A DNA stretch of 64,000 bases, from NCBI GenBank assembly GCA_003344405.1, contig NOWV01000100.1, forward strand, positions 1 through 64,000, read 5' to 3'. Positions 13,920 to 26,943 of the stretch are shown piece by piece. Both the position numbers and the translations under genes were made by a program. The stretch is from Trichoplax sp. H2 (lineage: Eukaryota; Placozoa; Uniplacotomia; Trichoplacea). Position 1 is the stretch's first letter; every line of letters begins with the position of its first letter. The notes below the pieces were generated by a model. That model ran no database searches. It was not told the DNA's origin and saw only the letters and a list, made by a program, of their open reading frames with translations.

Positions 13920-14294
13920 TCACAAACAATAAACGTTTGATTGTGATGGAGGGTTCGATATCTCAGAGGATTGAGATTTAGTCGCCATTTACAATTATTA
14001 CAACAAAGGGTTTATAAAAGTTATGCTTTATTGTAGGTTGGTAATGTGAAGTATAATGAGGTAGTTACGGTAGATCAGCGTGCAAGCTGTCGTGAGTAAC
14101 GAGTAGAAGTATTAGACTGTGAGAGACTAACTAGAAGACTAACTGAGAGGCTAATGAACTCTGAGGTAGAAATCGCCGGTATTTATAGTTTTTAAAGATA
14201 GAGCACATGCAGAGAATAGGATTGTGGAATTAGATACAACATATATCATAACAGGTTACAAAATAGCAGATGATTGTAGAAAACAGCGAGTACC
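13920..14294 (-). other. Candidate LTR/retroelement fragment (antisense), ends at gap
   Basis: On the minus strand there is a TATAAATA box (14187-14180) and AATAAA about 150 bp on (14032-14027). A short ORF follows, from ATG at 13988 to a stop at 13920 (22 aa, starting MATKSQSSEI). The layout TATA - poly(A) signal - ORF start resembles an LTR followed by a 5' leader. The sequence TGGCGAC just after could be the start of a primer-binding site. There is no second copy here to align, and the 20-N gap at 14295 cuts it off. Family unknown. Confidence 0.3.
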
Positions 14295-14314
14295 NNNNNN
14301 NNNNNNNNNNNNNN
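14295..14314. other. Assembly gap (20 N)
   Basis: Twenty undetermined bases. The left flank is the candidate antisense LTR fragment; no repeat of that flank is seen on the right side. Confidence 0.99.
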
Positions 14315-15618
14315 CATAGTTAAATCTAGAATAAACGATAAGATTTATGTAGCAAATTCAATGCTGTTTACAAAAATTTATAAGGGAAACAATTACTTAA
14401 TCAATAAACACAAACAGTAAATTACAGTAATCAGCTTCAGATGATGTTCTCTTCTAAAGTTTTCATCCTATATGTAACTTTTTAATGCGCTTTCTTATAT
14501 TAAATACAGTTTTACATAAATGTAATTTAAAAAATTCTTCTGAAAGTAATTTAATCATGTAACTAGGATCAAAATATTACGAGTGTCTTGGAAGTACAGC
14601 ATACCCTCGTATGATATATTCAAAACTTTATAACTTATAACAATAAAGAACAGGGAAAAATCTAAGACGATGTTGTCAAGGACAGAGCATTGAATTAAAT
14701 GTTATCCTGATTCCGAATTATTCTGCAGTTTGTATTTCTAGTACATATGGTCGGCGTTAATATTAGTATGTGCCCGCATATTTTTTTAATCATAGATCGT
14801 CTCTATCATTTTCATTTATATTTCTTAAATTTCTTTCCTTTCTTTACTTATAAGTCATTCTTATCCATAATAATACTTAAGTATTATATTTCAAAATACA
14901 ATATTTTACGCATCAGTTTTACTTTATTAGATATTTTCATAATCTTTAATGCGGATAATTCAACAGAATAAAGAAACCTGAAGTTAAGGCGTTGCTAACA
15001 TGTAGTTACAATACCTACCTAATGCTATCTTCAATTACAAAATTTTAAATAATGTTAATATTCATAGTATACGTATGTAATATTATAAGCAATACCAGGA
15101 TAGTATCGTCCTTATTATTGTATGGAATAATATATTGTAGAAATTTGACATAATTCATGCATTATATTCAAATAATAAAAATTAGGAAACGTTACTTGTA
15201 AAATTATGTGATATCAAGCTTATTTCAGTGATCCTATAACGTTGTGTGCAAAATTTCTATCAGTACCGCAAATATTAGCAACTTTAATTTAAGTTACGGC
15301 AAAGTTATGCAACACTTATAACAAAGAAAATTACAGTAATCATCACCATGATGATAAAAAATTTTACACCAAGTAATGCAATTAGGTATAATCATCTCAG
15401 TATTTAAAAAATCAAACAAAAGCAGCCAGTAATTAATTAACAATTGTGAGTAATATGCTTAACTAAAAATTTTGTAGAACAATTTATCAAGCAATTGCAG
15501 ACGAAGCGCCTTTCTTTATTGATCAGTAGCGCGATAGTATCATCTTAGTCTGTCATACATTATTAAATATTACAGACGATTTTCAATTTTATTAACTTGT
15601 TTTTAATTTATATGTTTT

Positions 15619-16625
15619 TCAATATTTTGCTAGGACTTGGGCTAAAGAGATGACTGAAATAGTCGCTCTTGATCGAAATTTACTGGCAGTACAATAGTAC
15701 ATGAACTTTAATTTTTCTAATATTGCGCAACGAATATTTTTATCATATTTAAGATAAAGAATTGGATTGATCAAACTAGCTAGTAAACTTGTCGGTAAAG
15801 AAAGAAAATAAATCATGAACAGCACCTTACTTTCTTGCTGTAACTGGAATATAGTTTCAGATCTTATAGCCAGGAAATTATATACTATAAAAATTGGCCA
15901 TATGAAAAGCATAAGTACGAAAGTAATGATAGTTTGTAATTTAATGAAAGCTTTTCTGCGCTTTTTATCATTTATTTTTTTTTGATTAGATTACCGCCGG
16001 GTGTAATGTAAAAGGATAATCTACGAATGGCCCAAGTATAATATAAAACCATGATAATTAAGGGAAGAATATAAGTTATTATTGTCATTCATGGAGAATA
16101 AATTATATTTCGGTATTTATATCCTGCAGTGAAATATTCATACATCACAGTACCCAAGAAAATGTATATGATTTTCAGTAAAATAAAGAACTGGTAAATC
16201 AAAGACACAACTTAGTATCCAGATCATGGGAATTATTTTTGTTAATTGAAGATTTAGCTTATTTTTAGCTCTAACCTGTGAAGCTCTGCGTTTGTTTTGT
16301 AGCGGGTGATACTAAGTGCCATTAAACAAAATATAAATATATTATATGTAATATACAACATAAATATCAATATATTCCAAAATATACGGCCCATGAATAT
16401 TTATGAACATGCTAAAATTGAAGGGCCAAGAAATAAAAATGATAATTGCAACGAACTTAAGCAATCACGGGCTATAATATTAGAAATAATGATATAAGTA
16501 GGAACCTTTAATCGCTTGGAAGTAAAAAATGACGTAGAATAAGAATAGATTAGTTAAAAAACCAATTAGTCCCATAGGTGCAGTGATAAGCAATTGATAT
16601 GAAATCTCCTCGGTTTTATTGCAGC
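15619..16625 (-). pseudogene. Decayed GPCR of the same minus-strand subfamily
   Basis: On the minus strand, helix 1 reads APMGLIGFLTNLFLFYVIF near 16590-16530. A frameshift follows, then SKRLKVPTYIII and DCLSSLQL in helix 2 (about 16515-16420). After a stop comes a helix 3 segment ending in LSITRYK at about 16305 (TRY at the DRY position). A helix 5 remnant (ITYILPLIIMV) lies near 16075-16020. A longer open piece at 15912-15619 carries helix 6 (LFIWPIF), helix 7 (INPILYLKYDKNIR) and the C-tail. Stops and shifts between these pieces rule out a working gene. The helix 6-C-tail part is well preserved, so inactivation may be younger than for the copy at 12-13 kb. Confidence 0.87.
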
Positions 16626-17075
16626 CCTATAGGCCACGATTTATTTTTTTGTTAAACGGCTAATCCAAGACAATCGAATATGAATCTGCAATCAATTTTT
16701 CAAATCGACAGTCAATGACAGATGAGCGGATCGTTGAAATAGTTTATGTTTACACGACCGATTACAATTATTTCCCGATCGAGATTTATGCTATGGCTAT
16801 CTCTTGAATTTTATTTTAAGCTGTTATAGTTTAGCAGACGAAGCTTCTTACACCGCTATCAGTAATAGTAAACCTTAAAAACACAAGTAGAATTTCGGTA
16901 ATTGATAATAGCCTGTTTACTATCAAAATATTTGTAGATTTACAGTGGTAATGTGGATATTTGATTAAGAATTAATATTAGATGTCTCAGTTTCTAAGAA
17001 ATCGAACTTGTACTTCTGAAATAATTTTGAATGTATTATAAAGATTCAACTCAACTTATATCAATTCTATACAGC

Positions 17076-17221
17076 TGTAATGTAACTAGTATTGTGATTG
17101 TAGACTGTTAGCCACGTTTAGTATAATATACGGTAGATGTTTATCCTAAGAGGTATTTGGTAGTCATAACTATAGACTGTAGTGGTATAGACTCTATACA
17201 AGAGTACAGATGACTATATAC
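17076..17221 (+). mobile_element. LTR family A fragment, left part
   Basis: It matches the first about 145 bp of family A, beginning with TGTAATGTAAC and running to the ACAGATGACTATATA motif, then diverges abruptly. The right-hand part of a family A copy resumes at about 18126. It is more diverged than the 24.5, 29.3 and 52.4 kb copies. Confidence 0.78.
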
Positions 17222-17541
17222 TACGTAATAAGTCATCAAGAGATTGTTTCTAAAATCTATTTAGATTATAAATAATCTCAGATCCATAACTTTAAATTAC
17301 CAAACCTTAATATCCTAAATTTTCTTTCATACCAAAGTTTTAGCTACTTTTTAAAAACCTTCACGCTGGAGGTAAATATAAATATAAAATCACTTCATTT
17401 TTAATTGCAAGTAAAAATCAGATGCGCCACGGTTGGATAGCGGTGAGTCTTGATATCGTAGTCTGTCAAAAAGCATTCAGTATGACATACGGTAGTGTCT
17501 TTCTATATTTATCTTTTTTTTTATGATATATTTAGTAGCCC

Positions 17542-18099
17542 TATCACAAGCCAACTTCGTGACAAAGATAACGTAAAACAAATCTCTAAATTACTATAGT
17601 CTCCGGGAATTCAGTATCCCTTAACTGCGTCACAAGAATTAAGACGCCATTGCTTCAGCGTTAAAGCAATTATAAAACTCTCTTTTTATTCAACTATCTG
17701 CCGAGCTTAAATACCCTTCGGCAGCAGCTATCATGTATGAGTCATAACATTTCACGAAATTTAGCTCATATTGGATAGCTAAATTATTCATAATTTCGAA
17801 ATTTTACCGAACGATTCTAGATAATTAGACTACAGTATGTCCACACACAGAATTATTTATAGTATCATCTGTAATTGAATATCTTCAGGATATTCATCAC
17901 AAGCGTTACAAGACATAACACTATCAACAATTAATATTAGTTACCTTATGAGAACTCTTACTACAATACAGCATAATTTACTGTAACAAAATAATAACTA
18001 TTGTAGTTCTTCCCGTAAGTCATTATTAGTTATCTCGATATATAAAAGTTAAACACTAAATTTAGTCATTTACTTTTCACGGGGGTTCTTACCGTGACA
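17542..18099 (+). mobile_element. Solo LTR-like element, family B (558 bp), target duplication AGCCC
   Basis: It aligns along its length with 5796-6362. It starts TATCAC (family consensus TGTCAC) and ends GTGACA. It is flanked by exact 5-bp repeats AGCCC (17537-17541 and 18100-18104). A TATATAAAAG box lies near 18038-18050. Terminal TG/CA with a 5-bp duplication fits an LTR. It sits between the two family A fragments, in a nested arrangement. Confidence 0.85.
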
Positions 18100-18125
18100 A
18101 GCCCATAATTACAAACCGTAAGGAT

Positions 18126-18457
18126 AGTCTCTATACTAGAGTACAGATGGCTATATATACAGTAAGACGTTGAGCTACTAATAAGGTTAGAGGTAGAAAT
18201 AGAATTATAATTCATATATTAGGATATGCTTAGCTCATTGCACTTTGATTGGTAGGAATGATATGTACGAAAATACTGTAGTCATTTCCATAAGGAGAGT
18301 ATAAAAGCAGGCGACATTAGATTATCTAGTCGTTCTTTCTAGAAGTCTTTCAGCAGTTGTATTAGGCTAGAGTAGATCTGCGTGTAGCCTATCTTTCTTT
18401 TAGATCTAATAAAGTTCTAATTTTCTAAAATTTTGGAATTTTCGTGGTTTTATCACA
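18126..18457 (+). mobile_element. LTR family A fragment, right part
   Basis: It resembles the last about 330-390 bp of family A, including AGTATAAAAG (near 18308), an AATAAAG-type signal (near 18408) and the ...TTTTATCACA end at 18457. It overlaps the left fragment by about 30 bp of family sequence (GAGTACAGATG..CTATATA). So the two pieces are either two truncated copies or one copy interrupted by a rearrangement that duplicated the junction. It is an older copy with many substitutions. Confidence 0.75.
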
Positions 18458-20353
18458 AGTTCATATTCTCTTAATATCCTATTATAAAATAGCACGTAAT
18501 AATATTGTTGAATGAAGATAGATGATGAGTAACTTGTAGAAATAATGGTACATATATTTCTAGCATGGTGTGAGCTAGTAAATAACGAAAGATATTTTGT
18601 CGGAGGCCTAGCCAGACACGTATAATGCATTAATGATAATGGATTTATATACGCTAACTAAATTTCGATCATTAATAAAGAGTAGTATTCCTCATAAAAA
18701 CAGTAACGTTTCTAATACAAATATTTATATCTTCACACTTAGGCTGGTTTATTTATTCAATATTCAAACACGACCTGCATTATTAAGGCGTAAACAAAGC
18801 AATGTTAGATTAATTAATTAAAATCCACAGCGTAACGATTTACTACTGTTCCTTTTTTAATAATTTAGCATTTCGAAGTGTTGCCGTGGTAACTATGAGT
18901 GATTTCCTTTAATGTACCTTAGCTCATTACCGATTCTTGCGTTATAAATATTAAAAGCTATGGTTCTATACTACTAACGCGATGATAAATAGTAACATGG
19001 TGCAACTAATTCACATCGAACTAGTAGTATCAAAGATACTACAATTTAGCTATAGACTGAGTTTGCTACTTTAATATTAAACAATAAAATTAAATAATAA
19101 ACTAATTTTTTCGGCTAAGTCTTGAAAATAATTTTATTGAATGACCTTTTTATAGAAGTGATAGAAACGGTACATATTAAAAAACGGTTGTAAATTATTC
19201 ATACATTAAGTAGAATATTTTCGGCTTTTTTCGGGTATAAAATTTTCAGTTGATAAATTTATATATATATGAATCCTTATCTTGAATTAATTTATTAATA
19301 TACCTATGTACAATATCAGTTGCAGACTTGCAATATATAATCATTGATTAATTTATTAACAATTGTTACTATATCGATGTATCCTTTAACCTTATGAACA
19401 ATAGTTCCTTGCAATTATAAATAGAGCGGTATGGCGGGCTAATAGTTCGGCATAATAAACATTACTGATACAGTTATAATTTTAGCGATTAATAACTAAA
19501 CTGATTGATAACAATAAATACACTGCTATAACAACGACTGACAGTGAATAAATACGAAAGATGGCTGACTTCTAAATTACCATTTTAGCTTATTATTTGT
19601 CTTTATGGAAGCGATAGAGAATTATGATATTCTTTTTCACCGTTAAAACTATTTCAAAAAGGCATATTAGTTTAGTATAAATGCTTCGATACTTAAAGAA
19701 TGATATTTGAGCGTAAATAAAATTAAGAAAAAAATCTGAGATATGCTAATATTTTCGTCAAAACCGATACCAAAATACCATATCGTAAATTGACAGTCAT
19801 AAATCCTACATTATCTACCATAGAGATTATGAACTGTGCTAAATCTTAATTACAAGGTGGAATTATGATTATCTCGTTTGTATTTATAAAAAATATACAA
19901 TAAATCAAGCTTATCAACGGATTCTACTTCTTATGGCATTAGGTGACTGAAAAATCTTTGTTTAAATCTGAATTCGGTACTAGCTGGCTATTCCTACATA
20001 AACTCCCAAGTAAGTATATGCGTACAATTGCAACGGCCGTTTGACCGTTCATATGGCCACTATTCTTCAAATTTCCTAGGATATGCTTAGAGTACATTAT
20101 ACCACTGGAAAATGTGGAAGAGTCTATTTTTGAACGTTTAGAATACATACGATTTACAAACAGGTCAAGATATTTCCAATTAAACAGCTATTTTAATTCT
20201 TTAACTATTATCTTTTAAAGAAACGGGATTATAATAAATTTATTTAGGATAGCAGTGTCTTAGCAAACAGTCATCATCCTCTATGTGGAGTTTACAAACT
20301 TAATCAATTTTTATTTTATTTAGACATGATCACTTAATAGCCTATACGAATTA

Positions 20354-21379
20354 TTAATCATCGATTGTTTTATTGGGAGTCGGTCTGATGCTAGCTACAG
20401 CCGATATTGCATCAGCAGTTTCTAGATTTTGAGATTCGTGACGATGAGCTAAGCAACGAAGATGTCTCAATTTCTTCTTAACTTCGATACGAATATTTTT
20501 ATCAAATACGATATAAAGGATAGGATTAAAAACACTAATTAGTGTACTAACTGGAAATGCCATAAAACAGAAGATAAATGAAGTATAATTCTGGATACTA
20601 ATATCATAAAATGTTTTTTGCTTAATAGCTAGAATATCCATTACAATAAATGCCGGCCACGTAAATAACATAAAAAGCGTAGTAACAATAATTAACATTT
20701 TAATTAAACTCCATTTTCGTTGATCATCACCATCCTTTTTTCTATCCAAAGGATCACAAGGAACAACATGAGCAAGTTGCTTAACGATTCGAACATAATA
20801 AACTACCATGATTATTAAAGGTACTATGTAAGTAATTACCGTCATACTAGCAAAAAGGATCAAAGTCAAATACTTATAACTTGATATATATCTAATATCA
20901 CAGTAGCCCATAGCTGCTTTATGATTTGTAACTACGAATAGTGCAGGAATGGATAATATCCAGCTTAATATCCATATGATAATAGCAATTCTTAGCACAT
21001 TTCGTCGTATTTGCGTTCTGGAACGGATTTGCGTAGTATGTAATACGGCCTTATAACGATATATACTGATAGTAGTTAAGCTAAATACTGAAGCATTGTA
21101 AGTACTGTACAGACTGTACACTGATAACTTACAGAATAGATCGCCTTCATGGTATGAAATGTTATCGAAATAAAACGGAGCAATAAACAACAAGAGAAAC
21201 TGTAGCGAACTTAAACAATCACAAATGATTACATTTGCTATTAGTGTGTAAACTGGATCTTTTAACCGTTTCGATATTATCACGATATATAATAAGATCG
21301 AATTCCCCATAAATCCCATCAAACCCACTGGAATGGACATCATTGCAGGGTAACTTGTACCAGAAGAATTATTGCTCAT
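20354..21379 (-). CDS. Rhodopsin-class-like GPCR, single exon (341 aa)
   Basis: This is an intact seven-helix receptor; the ligand is unknown. I chose the Met at 21379 because the N-terminus then resembles the paralogue at 26944-27903 (short, with sequons at N3 and N4, then SYP..SIP before helix 1). The frame is open upstream to a Met at 21499, which would add 40 basic residues. Landmarks: GN at 25-26, the helix 2 aspartate D54, the disulfide pair C83/C160, YRY at 107-109 in place of DRY, FTWPA at 239-243 in place of CWxP, and NPILY at 285-289. The C-tail (about 300-341) is basic, then polar. It is one of five members of this subfamily, all on the minus strand between 12 and 32.5 kb, and one of only two intact. 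Loss of the DRY aspartate is shared by the group, so it is ancestral rather than a sign of decay. Confidence 0.88.
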   Translation of the reverse strand: MSNNSSGTSYPAMMSIPVGLMGFMGNSILLYIVIISKRLKDPVYTLIANVIICDCLSSLQFLLLFIAPFYFDNISYHEGDLFCKLSVYSLYSTYNASVFSLTTISIYRYKAVLHTTQIRSRTQIRRNVLRIAIIIWILSWILSIPALFVVTNHKAAMGYCDIRYISSYKYLTLILFASMTVITYIVPLIIMVVYYVRIVKQLAHVVPCDPLDRKKDGDDQRKWSLIKMLIIVTTLFMLFTWPAFIVMDILAIKQKTFYDISIQNYTSFIFCFMAFPVSTLISVFNPILYIVFDKNIRIEVKKKLRHLRCLAHRHESQNLETADAISAVASIRPTPNKTIDD

Positions 21380-21499
21380 GATTAGCTTCGGAATTAAACA
21401 CTTGGTATCTTTTGTAGGATAGTTCTTTAATTTTATGGCTGCCTTTTTAACTGGTTTACTATTCTTTTGTTTTATAGCAAGTAAGTAACAACTCCTCAA

Positions 21500-24400
21500 C
21501 AGTAACAGAGAGTGTTCACCAAAGACGATGATGTAGATGTAATCACACCAATGCTCTAGAATAGTGCTTCAATGTGAACAATCTAAAATTAAAAACGTAA
21601 AGTTTAAAATTGATTCATTTTACTTCAATATTACGGATTTTAGTTCTAATTAATGCCATCTAAACCATAAGAAATCGATAATGTAGTATACTTAAAGACC
21701 ATATTTTTCACGTTAACATCAATAATGACCTACGTAGAAAAAGTAGAAAAATATATTCCTACTACTGATGATTTCTCAACTTCAAGATGATGCCAGTAAA
21801 TAATACCGTATTCTTACCCAGCTATTTAGATGTAATACTGTATCGCATTATTAGTACTAAATAATTAGGCCCAAAACTACGTAGGCTTATTACCCTTGCA
21901 TAAGGTAAAATGAGAATATAATTTAATTTTTACCATCAAAACTTGAGATCGCCATTCTTTACATCAATAATCAAAGAATAATATCGAGTAGAGGCGGTTT
22001 CAAGGTTTACTTACCAGAAGTAGATTTTTTCCGTTTTAAAATTCAAGCCTGGTAAAAAATTTTAGACTTCAATCTCCCATCAACGAATACATTGACCATC
22101 TAGTTAAAATACGCCATGAACATTATGAGGAGTTGCATAAATTTTAGCACAATTGGCTAAAATATAATTGTTTTACTCATTTCTTTCCAGCTTTATACCG
22201 AAACTTTGTATTATTCTAAGTAGGGTAAAAGTATTCATTAACGACTGGTAATAAATAATCCGGATTTATTTTTTAAATCCCTTTTCATTTGATGTGATGT
22301 CATTGTTTATTAATGTAATAAAAAAGTTACTCCTAGCGAGTGAAACAATCAAGTACGTAAATACATAACAAAGACAATAAAATTTCGATAATGAAAAAGG
22401 AAAATATTTCGGTTTCATCCCATAGTATAGATTTAAAATTTCTTGTTTTCGACGATATCTTTATTTGTATTCTTTGCCATTCTTTAATACTATCATATCA
22501 TCCTTAGATGTTATTCATATTTAATGAAAATTTTAGCGATTACACATGATAAAGTTAACCTTTAACAAATGAACAGCAAACAAAGTTACTAAAACCGAAA
22601 TTGTGGGCTAACTATTACCATTTCAGTGAACTATTGTTTGTTCTTCAGCGATGTACGTGGCACTTCTCTTCTAGCTAATTTGATGTCCAATAGGATGATG
22701 ATCAATTACCTACTCTTATTAATATTCTTTTAACCAAGTTAAGGTTTTAATAGATAAAAGTGAAAGCTTTCGAGAAAACGAGACTTGATTGCGATATATT
22801 AAAAATAACTCCATCACTGTTAAATAACTACATCTACTTCATTTTTACCTAATACAGTATAAATATATTGTTTTCTAGTAAATAAGATTGGCGAATAGAA
22901 TGATTGTAAATAATTTATGAAAATAGAAGAGAATTTGCTGTAAGACTTCGATAAGCATATGGCATGGCATCGAGAAATAATGCAATATTTTGATCCTTTT
23001 AATAGTCTTCATCGGTTTTTGTTCTGTCTCACAGGTGGAATTAGATCTTTTAAAATATATTTCGTTGAATATTTGAAACTGTTTACAATAGGGCAGGGCT
23101 GTTGATATAAAATCAAGTTAAACATACAAAAATTTATACGACAATTTTCCTCACACTGTCTTTCTATTATATTGACGTCATATAGTTAGTCACTTAGTAA
23201 ATAGCTGATTATCGTATCTTAATTTAAAAATATGGAACTTCGTAAGGCAGAACGAGCTATAATAAACTACTTTCGAGATAGCGAAAGAAATATTTTACAT
23301 CACGTATTCTGTATGTATCGAATATTTGAATACGCAATTGCAATATATCAAATATTTTCTTAGATTCGTTTGACATCGAAATTATCGCTATTCAGTATTT
23401 GAAATATCTTTTGCTTCTTAAATTTTAAGGCAAATGTTAATCTACGTACACTATACGGTTATTAAAGTATAGTATTTTTCTATTTAGCTACATTTTATTA
23501 TCAAAATTATAAAATTAGCCCTATAAATGTAAATTCCTTATGTCATAATAAATCTCACTATTAGTAATCTGCAAACCGTACAAAGATTAATACATCAGCC
23601 AAGTAGTTATAGCTTATATAATTTATGATCACAAGTAGTTAATAACGAAAAGTGAACACTATATTCCAAATGTAAGTAATATTTAAGTATAGTATACAGA
23701 TGCATGTATTCGCATCGTCGCGGTTTAAAGATTTACAGATCAGGATCAGGAATTGGAGCTGAGATATTAATTCGTCGGTCGTTGCCACGACTATAATTGA
23801 AGAGTAACTAAACCGAAGAAAAAATTAAAATCAGGTTTATTGCTATATCAAACTAGTAAATCGTCAATTATCCTCACTTATAGTACACTGTTTTTATAAA
23901 AGTCTGTATTATGTATATTTTACTCCTGTATAGTAATAGTAATATCCTTAACTGCATCAAATTCTTTCCTTTGTTGCGTATAACATACATTAATGACACA
24001 TTTATCATACATATATAGCTATCATGGCGAATAAGAATAAAACTGAAATTTTTAGTACTTTGATAAATTATTCATTTAAACAGAGGTAAACAGACCAAAA
24101 AAATATGTGTCTATATTCGTGTAATATAAGCAAAAATATCTACTTGTATAGCTAAAATGAAGAAATCAAAATTATATGGTAAAATTTAAAGCTAAAACTA
24201 AACTTATCAAAGTAGAGAAGGTTTAATTTCCAACCGAAATCAATAATGACGTAAAATTTCAGTAATTTTATGATTAGCTTACTAACTTCTAGTAACTCTC
24301 TAAGTTTATCTTGTCACTTTTTCTTCAACTGAAATATCAGCTTCAATACCTTTATATATACGCATCATAGAACTGTTGATGTTGCCAAGTTAAAGAAATT

Positions 24401-26943
24401 ATGATTCTTAACCCTCCAAATTGAGCTTGCAGTTCATTACCTTAGCTCAGAAAGATTATTCACTAAATTTTGATATTACATAACTAATAATATACGGGTG
24501 TAATGTAACTTAGTATTGTGATTGTAGACTGTTAGCCATGTGTAGTATAATGTACGGTAGATATTTATCCTAAGAGGTATTTGGTAGCTGTAACTATAGA
24601 CTGTAGTGGTAGAGACTCTATGCTAGAGTACAGATGACTATATGCAGTAAAGCTGTTGAGTTACTAATAAGGCTATAGGTAAAAATAGAACTGTAAATCA
24701 TATATTAGGATATGGTTAATTCATTGTACTTTGGCTGGTGTGAATAATGTCTACGTAATTACTGTAGTCGTATTCATATTGGATTAATGATGGTCCGCAG
24801 TAGAATAGTCTTACTAAGAATAATTTAACTATGTGTAAAATAAGGTAAAAGGTTGCCATGCGGATTGTAGCTGCGAATGCTACGGAAAGTATAAAAGCAT
24901 GCAACTTTAGATTATTCTGTTAGTTCGTTGTAGAAGTCTTTAGAAGTAGTATTCGGCTAGAGTAGAGCTGTGTAGTAATCTTTGTATAAGATTGAATAAA
25001 GCCCTTATTTTTCTAAAATTTGGAATTTCGTGATCGGTATATATCACAACGGGCAAGTAAGTTTCCCTATCATAATTATTTACTATATTTTACAGAGTAT
25101 ATGATAAATTAAACAGACCGACTTCCATAAGCCAAAAACCAAACAAAGAGATAAGCTTTATATCATGCGATTATAGCAATTCTGTAATAAAGCAGCATTG
25201 TTTCTATTTTAATTAGCAAACAAAATCTTTTATTATTTACCTCATCGTTACAATCATGGATCAGTCTAATCATTAATTCATGTGCTTCATATTAATAATT
25301 ATTTCGACCATAAGAGCCGTAGATTAAAAATTCAAAATTAAGTTTCATCGCATATGAGTTACCGCTGTGGCATATTATAGAATTATAGATAAATGGTAAA
25401 ATCTAACCCTACATGAGGCCAACTTGGTATCATGTAATTATTTAAGTGCTCTCCCTCGATGATCCTGGCTTTTTACAATCATGTACGGATATTAGACTAT
25501 TGATGAAACTAATAGACTGTGTTTCCTATCTAATTCTCGCGGAAATGTCTATTTAAATTCTCCGAAATTCAGCAGTATGAAAAAGCTCCTTTTATCAGTT
25601 AATAATATCGAATACTTACTTATTTAACTTATTGACAGTGTATTTCCTATAAAAAAGCATTTATAGACTAAATTATACCAAGATTACGATGAGAAATTAA
25701 TGGTTTACCGGCTTTCTATTGCAATATACCAAATTATACAGACCGTTTTTATTACTGACGGTAGGCTATAAGTCTATAAAATCATCGTGGCAGAGCCCAC
25801 ACTTAGGTCGTGACTTCTTGTACCCGAAGCGGCAATGATATATATTAATCTATAAAGACGTAAACTACAAATATTTAACTGAAGATTTATATTTCTTGTA
25901 GAAGAATATTAAAAATGGCTTATATCTGCGCAATATTATAGAACTAATATGACATAACTTGATTGGTATAAATCAAGAAAAATTTGGTAAATTAATCAGA
26001 TACATTAAAATATATAAACGAGCAGCACATGTAGAAACTCAATCGTAAATCTTACAATTTACAGTGCTTATTTTTATCGCAAACACAGCATTTAAACAAA
26101 TAAACTTATGATATTATATTGACAATTGGAAATCGTGCCTAAGACATTGTTACAAATATAAAAAATTAGGGTAAAACTTAGTAGATTACAGTACCCACTG
26201 GTAGGCTTTTAAAAGACTTAGGTCTTTAATAGATGGGTGATTTGGAAAAATCATCCTTATGGAACAAAAAATGTCAAAAAATTTCTGATTGGCTTATCTG
26301 TTTTATTAAATTAACTTTGCCAACGTTGTCCGCTTAGATTCAAATGCATTAAATCCCTATGATAATGACTATGTCTATTGTAAAATTGTCTAAGTTACAG
26401 ATGATACATTTAGAATGCCAACATGATTAAAATAGCACCGAAAAGAATTTTTATTAATGTTATCACAAGCGATGTGAAGTGAACCTTAGGTAATCAGTAC
26501 CGTATGCTAGTTTATAAAATAATACCTGTCATAAGAACAGACTCTATGAAAGTCAGCTGATAAACGTAGAAAAGGTAATTATATATTTTAAAATGTAATC
26601 AATACGCTATTGATAATACTATTTGCGGTTCTAATTAATTAATAAAATGCTAATAAATTATTATGAAATCTACCCTCTGAAATAACACAAGTAGGCAAAT
26701 ATTACTTATAAATGTAATAATTTGTCGGATAGATCTAAAACTTTCCAGTAATATAAGTTTTGTGTAAGCTAAACATCATGCTAAAATAGCTTCCATGGAT
26801 ATCATTTCTTCGATTTTATACTTTCATCCAGCTTACATTATATGCACCGGTAATGTTCAATTACTGTATCTCAATAGACAAAAAAGTTCAAAAAATATAA
26901 CGTAATAAATTTTATTGACACCCTCAAAATTAAAATGAGCAAT
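21500..26943. other. Intergenic, one solo LTR
   Basis: Between the two intact cluster receptors, only the LTR-A copy at 24499-25048 is recognised. No receptor remnant was found by searching for the SKRLKxPTY and NPxLY signatures on the minus strand. Confidence 0.6.
24499..25048 (+). mobile_element. Solo LTR, family A (550 bp) with 5-bp target duplication
   Basis: It begins TGTAATG and ends TATATCACA (TG...CA). It is flanked on both sides by ACGGG (24494-24498 and 25049-25053), an exact target-site duplication. Inside are a TATAAAAG box (24890-24897) and, about 100 bp on, AATAAA (24995-25000), the usual LTR promoter and poly(A) arrangement. No internal coding region lies beside it, so it is a solo LTR left by recombination. 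At least four other copies or fragments of the family lie in this window. Confidence 0.9.

Larger units (their letters stand above)
13047..15618. other. Intergenic with gap and candidate LTR fragment
   Basis: Besides the 13920-14294 fragment and the N gap, a 74-codon frame at 14747-14971 (+) is low-complexity and hydrophobic and looks like chance. Confidence 0.55.
16626..20353. other. Intergenic with nested LTR-like elements
   Basis: It contains the A-B-A element complex at 17076-18457. The 320 bp at 17222-17541 between the left A fragment and the B element match nothing else seen here. 18458-20353 holds no recognised feature. Confidence 0.55.

Noticed and set aside
13940-13988. tRNA-like GGTTCGA...GTCGCCA stretch
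   Set aside because: There is no cloverleaf: the T-arm pairs poorly and no acceptor, D or anticodon stems were found. It was considered only as a possible primer-binding region on the other strand.
21380-21499. 40-residue N-terminal extension of the 20354-21379 GPCR
   Set aside because: It is basic, lacks signal-peptide character and has no counterpart in the paralogue; the internal Met gives a typical short glycosylated N-terminus.
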